Below are positions 30,526 to 33,289 of a stretch of 33,289 nucleotides of DNA, piece after piece. Source of the stretch: Patescibacteria group bacterium (GTDB lineage: Bacteria; Patescibacteriota; Microgenomatia; UBA1406; GWC2-37-13); contig JAOAEC010000008.1 of assembly GCA_026416975.1 (NCBI GenBank), positions 1 to 33,289 on the forward strand. Direction: 5' to 3'. A program made the translations under genes and the position numbers. Within the stretch, counting starts at the first letter, position 1; each line of letters starts with the position of its first letter. The notes under the pieces are model-generated. The model saw nothing but the letters and a program-made list of their open reading frames with translations. It had not been told where the DNA came from and searched no databases.

Positions 30526-31737
30526 ATGGAAGAAAAAATTTACAAAAGAAAAATTTTTGACGAGATTGTCCAATATCTGGAAACGCGAAATATTGTTGTC
30601 ATTCATGGAGCTAGACAAGTAGGCAAGACTTATCTTTTGTATGATATTGAGAAATATTTAAAGAAAAAGAATAAAAAAACATTTTATTTAGATTTAGAGG
30701 ATTCAAGGGTTTTGGAGATTTTAAATCAAGGAGTAGAGTCGTTTTTAAATTTTTTAAAGGCAGAGGGCGCCTCCTTTGATAAAAAAACTTATGTTTTAAT
30801 TGATGAGATACAATATCTTGAGAATCCGTCTTCCTTTTTAAAGTTAATTTATGATCATTATCCTTATCTTCAACTAATTGTTTCCGGCTCCTCAAGTTTC
30901 GAGATTAGATCAAAGTTTAAAGACAGTTTGGTTGGCCGGACCGTCAACTTTGAGCTTTTTCCTTTGAGTTTTCAAGAATTTTTAGTCTTTAAAGAAAAAA
31001 AAATTGACTTAAAAACAAAATTAACCACTTATCATCTAGATTTATTAATAAATTATTATCACGAATATTTATGGTATGGTGGTTATCCTAAAATAGTTTT
31101 AGAGCCTGATGTAAATAAAAAAGAAAAATATCTTCAACAAATCATTGATACTTATATCAAAAAAGATATTCGCGACTTAGCTAATATTAAAGAAATTCAT
31201 AAATTTAATCAGTTAATAAAAATTTTAGCTTCGCAAAGTGGCCAGCTATTAAACATTGCGGAAATCTCAAGGGTTATCAGCTTATCAAAACAAACAATAG
31301 AGAACTATCTTTTTCTTTTGGAAAACACTTATATTATTAAACTTATCTCTCCTTACTCAACCTCAGCTAAAATTGAGGTTTCAAAAAAACCAAAGATATT
31401 TTTTTATGACAGCGGCATCTTACAAATGCTGGTTTTTAAAAAATTAACCCAGAGCTTTTTAGGAAGTGTTTTTGAAACCAGTATTTTCTCTCAATTGGTA
31501 AAAAAATACGGAAGGAAAAATATCTTTTATTGGCGGAATAAAAATCAAAAAGAGGTTGACTTTATTATTCACAAAAAAGATAAGTTAATACCGGTAGAAG
31601 CAAAATTAAATTTTACTGGCTTTAATTTGAGGACGATGGGGGCTTTTTGTCGGAAATACAAAATTAAAGATTTTGTTATTGTTGGTTTAGGAAAAGAAAA
31701 AGATAGAGAGTATTATAAATGGCCGTGGGAGATTTAA
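30526..31737 (+). CDS. DUF4143-family AAA ATPase (intact)
   Basis: 403 residues, full length. Walker A is HGARQVGKTYLL (about 27-38), Walker B is YVLIDEIQYLEN (about 88-99), then SGSSSFEIRSKF and LVGRTVNFELFPLSF, a family hallmark. A helix-turn-helix-like ISRVISLSKQTIENYLFLLE precedes PKIFFYDSGIL. The nuclease-like end is NIFYWRNKNQKEVDFIIHKK and VEAKLNF, with the E-D-ExK set. Its role is unknown in general; see the sister gene at 370. It has its own promoter, with 9 nt to the ATG. It is followed after 38 bp by an unknown gene with a similar leaderless promoter. Confidence 0.92.
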   Translation: MEEKIYKRKIFDEIVQYLETRNIVVIHGARQVGKTYLLYDIEKYLKKKNKKTFYLDLEDSRVLEILNQGVESFLNFLKAEGASFDKKTYVLIDEIQYLENPSSFLKLIYDHYPYLQLIVSGSSSFEIRSKFKDSLVGRTVNFELFPLSFQEFLVFKEKKIDLKTKLTTYHLDLLINYYHEYLWYGGYPKIVLEPDVNKKEKYLQQIIDTYIKKDIRDLANIKEIHKFNQLIKILASQSGQLLNIAEISRVISLSKQTIENYLFLLENTYIIKLISPYSTSAKIEVSKKPKIFFYDSGILQMLVFKKLTQSFLGSVFETSIFSQLVKKYGRKNIFYWRNKNQKEVDFIIHKKDKLIPVEAKLNFTGFNLRTMGAFCRKYKIKDFVIVGLGKEKDREYYKWPWEI

Positions 31738-31761
31738 AATAAATTTTATTTTAAAATTATT

Positions 31762-31767
31762 TAAAAT
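31762..31767 (+). promoter_or_regulatory. Likely -10 box of the 31776 gene
   Basis: TAAAAT, 8 nt before the ATG at 31776, in a very A/T-rich stretch with two such hexamers (also at 31752). No clear -35. Confidence 0.35.
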
Positions 31768-31775
31768 TATTTAAT

Positions 31776-32426
31776 ATGTCAGAATCAGAAGCTCAATTGA
31801 CAAATCAAAATAATATTATCTTTGATTTAAACCAAGATTATGGTTTCTTAAGAAATATAAGAGATCTGGATAGAAGAAGAAAATTTGCTTTTTCTCCAAA
31901 TTTAACTGGTTTCTTTCAAAAACAGATAATAGAAAGATTGCGTGATTTAGGTTTTAATGACACTCAAACAAAATGGTTGTCTTTGTTTTTAGCACCAGAT
32001 TTAAATATTGAGTGTTCGATATCTGATGCTAGGTTTCTTATAGATGCCTTAGGAGAGATAAGGGAATTAACGGAGTTTTCAACGGGTAACAAATTATTAA
32101 TTAAGGGATTTCTTTCTAATCTTATTTCTGCTGCGAGAAAATTTTCTATTAATTTAGGATATTATAAAGATGATAATCATAGAATTGGAGCGTTTTTCGA
32201 TGATAAAAATCTATATGTAAATCCCCCCAATGGATTGAATGGAAGACAATTAATGATGAATTTTATACGAAAGAAATTAATGGAAATAGATATAGATTTA
32301 GAAAGACTTTTAAGCTCTAATTCTTATTTTTTATTTAAAGAAAAGATTGAGGAATTTAAAACTCTTTTATTAAATCGAGCTTGTCTAAAGTCTTTATATG
32401 CTTTATTGAGATTTAAATCTAATTAA
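31776..32426 (+). CDS. Hypothetical helical protein
   Basis: 216 residues, soluble, helix-rich, no family recognised. N-terminus is polar (SESEAQLTNQNNIIFD), and a basic patch reads RDLDRRRKFAF. A short beta-like piece GAFFDDKNLYVNPPNG lies near 150-165 between helical halves. No cysteine cluster or membrane segment. It follows the intact DUF4143 gene by 38 bp on the same strand and could be co-transcribed or use its own -10. Confidence 0.55.
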   Translation: MSESEAQLTNQNNIIFDLNQDYGFLRNIRDLDRRRKFAFSPNLTGFFQKQIIERLRDLGFNDTQTKWLSLFLAPDLNIECSISDARFLIDALGEIRELTEFSTGNKLLIKGFLSNLISAARKFSINLGYYKDDNHRIGAFFDDKNLYVNPPNGLNGRQLMMNFIRKKLMEIDIDLERLLSSNSYFLFKEKIEEFKTLLLNRACLKSLYALLRFKSN

Positions 32427-32650
32427 AAATCTTTTATATAAACTTAGATTTTATTTTTTTGATTTTGATATTTTCAATTTTAATGTTTTTTTGAGTAAGG
32501 TTTGAAAAAAACTTAAGAAAATACCTGATTTTTTAATTTTCTGCTTGATTATTTTTTTGTGATAAATTTAATACAGAATTTTACCCATATTTTTTAACTT
32601 GCGCAAGAGAAAATGAGGGTTTATAATTTGTTTATAATTAAAGTAAATTT
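32427..32650. other. Gene-free gap before tRNA-Gly
   Basis: 224 bp of A/T-rich sequence without an ORF. It ends in the tRNA promoter. A small palindrome CTTGCGCAAG (32598-32607) overlaps the -35. Confidence 0.55.
32599..32627 (+). promoter_or_regulatory. Promoter of tRNA-Gly (and probably pheS)
   Basis: TTGCGC (32599-32604), 17-nt spacer, TATAAT (32622-32627). A second TATAAT lies at 32633-32638. The tRNA begins at 32651. Confidence 0.6.
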
Positions 32651-32722
32651 GCGGTGGTAGTTCAGTGGTAGAATGTCTCCTTGCCAAGGAGAAGGTCGTG
32701 GGTTCAAATCCCATCCACCGCT
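32651..32722 (+). tRNA. tRNA-Gly (GCC anticodon)
   Basis: Clean cloverleaf: acceptor GCGGTGG/CCACCGC, D arm GTTC/GAAT (closing G-T), anticodon stem TCTCC/GGAGA with loop TTGCCAA, T arm GTGGG/CCCAT with TTCAAAT loop. Discriminator T at 32722. CCA is not encoded. It is followed after 4 nt by the GIY-YIG remnant and then pheS, so all may share one transcript. Confidence 0.96.
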
Positions 32723-32726
32723 CTAA

Positions 32727-32780
32727 ATGAGTTATTATGTTTATATTTTACAGTCGATTAAAAAAAGGATGATACTATGA
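32727..32780 (+). pseudogene. GIY-YIG endonuclease N-terminal remnant, or pheS leader peptide
   Basis: A 17-residue ORF, MSYYVYILQSIKKRMIL. The YYVYILQS block is the usual N-terminus of small GIY-YIG (UPF0213-like) proteins. The rest of the domain is gone. The stop overlaps the pheS start as ATGA, so translation could couple. It has tyrosines but no phenylalanines, which speaks against a Phe-sensing attenuator. Confidence 0.5.
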
Positions 32781-33289
32781 TTAAACAGATTGAAGATTGG
32801 AATTATAAAAAAATAATTCAAGAAGTAAAAAATATCCAAGAATGGGAAAAAGTTTTTATTGATTTTTTAGGAAAAAAGGGGAAAGTAAACAAATTATTTA
32901 GTCAAATTAAGACTTTAAAACCAGAAGAAAGAAAAATTTTTGGTCAAAAGTTAAATGAGATAAAAAAAGAGATTGGAAGATTATTAGAAATTAAGAAATT
33001 AGAAATTAGAAATTTAAAAAAAGACAGGTTTTTTGATCCAACATTACCAGGAAAAGTTTATCCAAAAGGTAGTCTTCATCCATTAACATCAGTTATTGAG
33101 GAAATCGTTTCCATTTTTTCTTCGATTGGTTTTATTCGAGTTTCTTATCCAGAAGTTGAGTGGGAGTATTTTTCTTTTGAGGCTTTAAATATGCCAAAAG
33201 GTCATCCAGCTAGAGATGATTTTGAGACTTTTTTTATGGATTATCCTGAAAACAAAAAATACGGACGGATGGTTTTGTCTCCTCATACC
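32777..33289 (+). CDS. pheS: Phenylalanyl-tRNA synthetase alpha subunit, N-terminal part (runs off the right edge)
   Basis: The first 171 residues are in view. The N-terminal coiled-coil (IQEWEKVFIDFLGKKGKVNK) binds tRNA. The class II core then begins: DPTLPGKVYPKGSLHPLT, IFSSIGFIRVSYPEVEWEY, SFEALNMPKGHPARDDFETF, and motif 2 approaching at VLSPHT. This is a standard bacterial PheS, which pairs with PheT. A Shine-Dalgarno-like AAAGGATG lies 8-9 nt upstream of the ATG, unlike the leaderless genes. That fits a gene read as part of a tRNA-led transcript. pheT would be expected beyond the window. Confidence 0.94.
   Translation, partial: MIKQIEDWNYKKIIQEVKNIQEWEKVFIDFLGKKGKVNKLFSQIKTLKPEERKIFGQKLNEIKKEIGRLLEIKKLEIRNLKKDRFFDPTLPGKVYPKGSLHPLTSVIEEIVSIFSSIGFIRVSYPEVEWEYFSFEALNMPKGHPARDDFETFFMDYPENKKYGRMVLSPHT

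Noticed and set aside
32727-32780. Phe-sensing attenuator leader for pheS
   Set aside because: The short peptide contains no Phe, and no terminator hairpin follows it; it fits a GIY-YIG start better.

Overview
The window is a low-GC, strongly A/T-rich bacterial chromosome segment. The gene content and repeats suggest a Candidate Phyla Radiation (Patescibacteria, perhaps Microgenomates-like) genome. The pointers are a fused ADP-forming acetyl-CoA synthetase, a eukaryal/archaeal-type TyrRS, a four-helix-bundle intervening-sequence protein, several DUF4143 ATPases, AbiE-type nucleotidyltransferase pairs, tRNAs without encoded CCA, and many short palindromic and A/T-rich dispersed repeats. The lineage is inference; no rRNA is present to confirm it.

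Layout. 1-5.0 kb (minus strand): end of a family-2 glycosyltransferase, a DUF4143 ATPase, and a calcium-type P-ATPase split in two by a four-helix-bundle gene flanked by inverted repeats. 5.05-7.43 kb: an AbiEi/AbiEii pair plus an unknown gene, bracketed by two long direct repeats. 7.5-11.5 kb (minus): flavodoxin-like protein, small MscS channel, tRNA-His, DedA, MtaB, PAP2 phosphatase. 11.5-12.4 kb: decayed IS1595-family transposase. 12.4-22.7 kb (plus): MgtA, a decayed ABC-2 transporter, a zinc-ribbon protein, fused acetyl-CoA synthetase, M20 peptidase, TyrRS, an RRM protein and a Ca2+/Na+ exchanger. 23.0-32.4 kb: a second nucleotidyltransferase pair, a Cys-rich small protein, LeuRS, a frameshifted PP2C phosphatase, one decayed and one intact DUF4143 ATPase, and two unknown proteins. 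32.6 kb to the end: tRNA-Gly(GCC), a GIY-YIG remnant and the start of pheS.

How it works together. The core genes supply ion homeostasis (two P-ATPases, exchanger, MscS), translation (LeuRS, TyrRS, PheS, tRNAs, MtaB) and acetate/ATP metabolism. Between them lies a shifting accessory layer of toxin-antitoxin-like pairs, DUF4143 ATPases in several states of decay, and lineage-specific unknown proteins.

Most striking signals: (1) an IVS-like insertion inside a protein-coding gene; (2) a mobile palindromic element with a filled and an empty site in the same window; (3) promoters whose -35/-10 spacer is a variable (AAG)n triplet tract, with spacers of 8, 11, 14, 17 and 20 nt; (4) about sixteen genes whose -10 box ends only 6-9 nt before the start codon, implying leaderless mRNAs, against one RRM gene with a long Shine-Dalgarno leader; (5) dispersed repeats translated in frame inside LeuRS and TyrRS.
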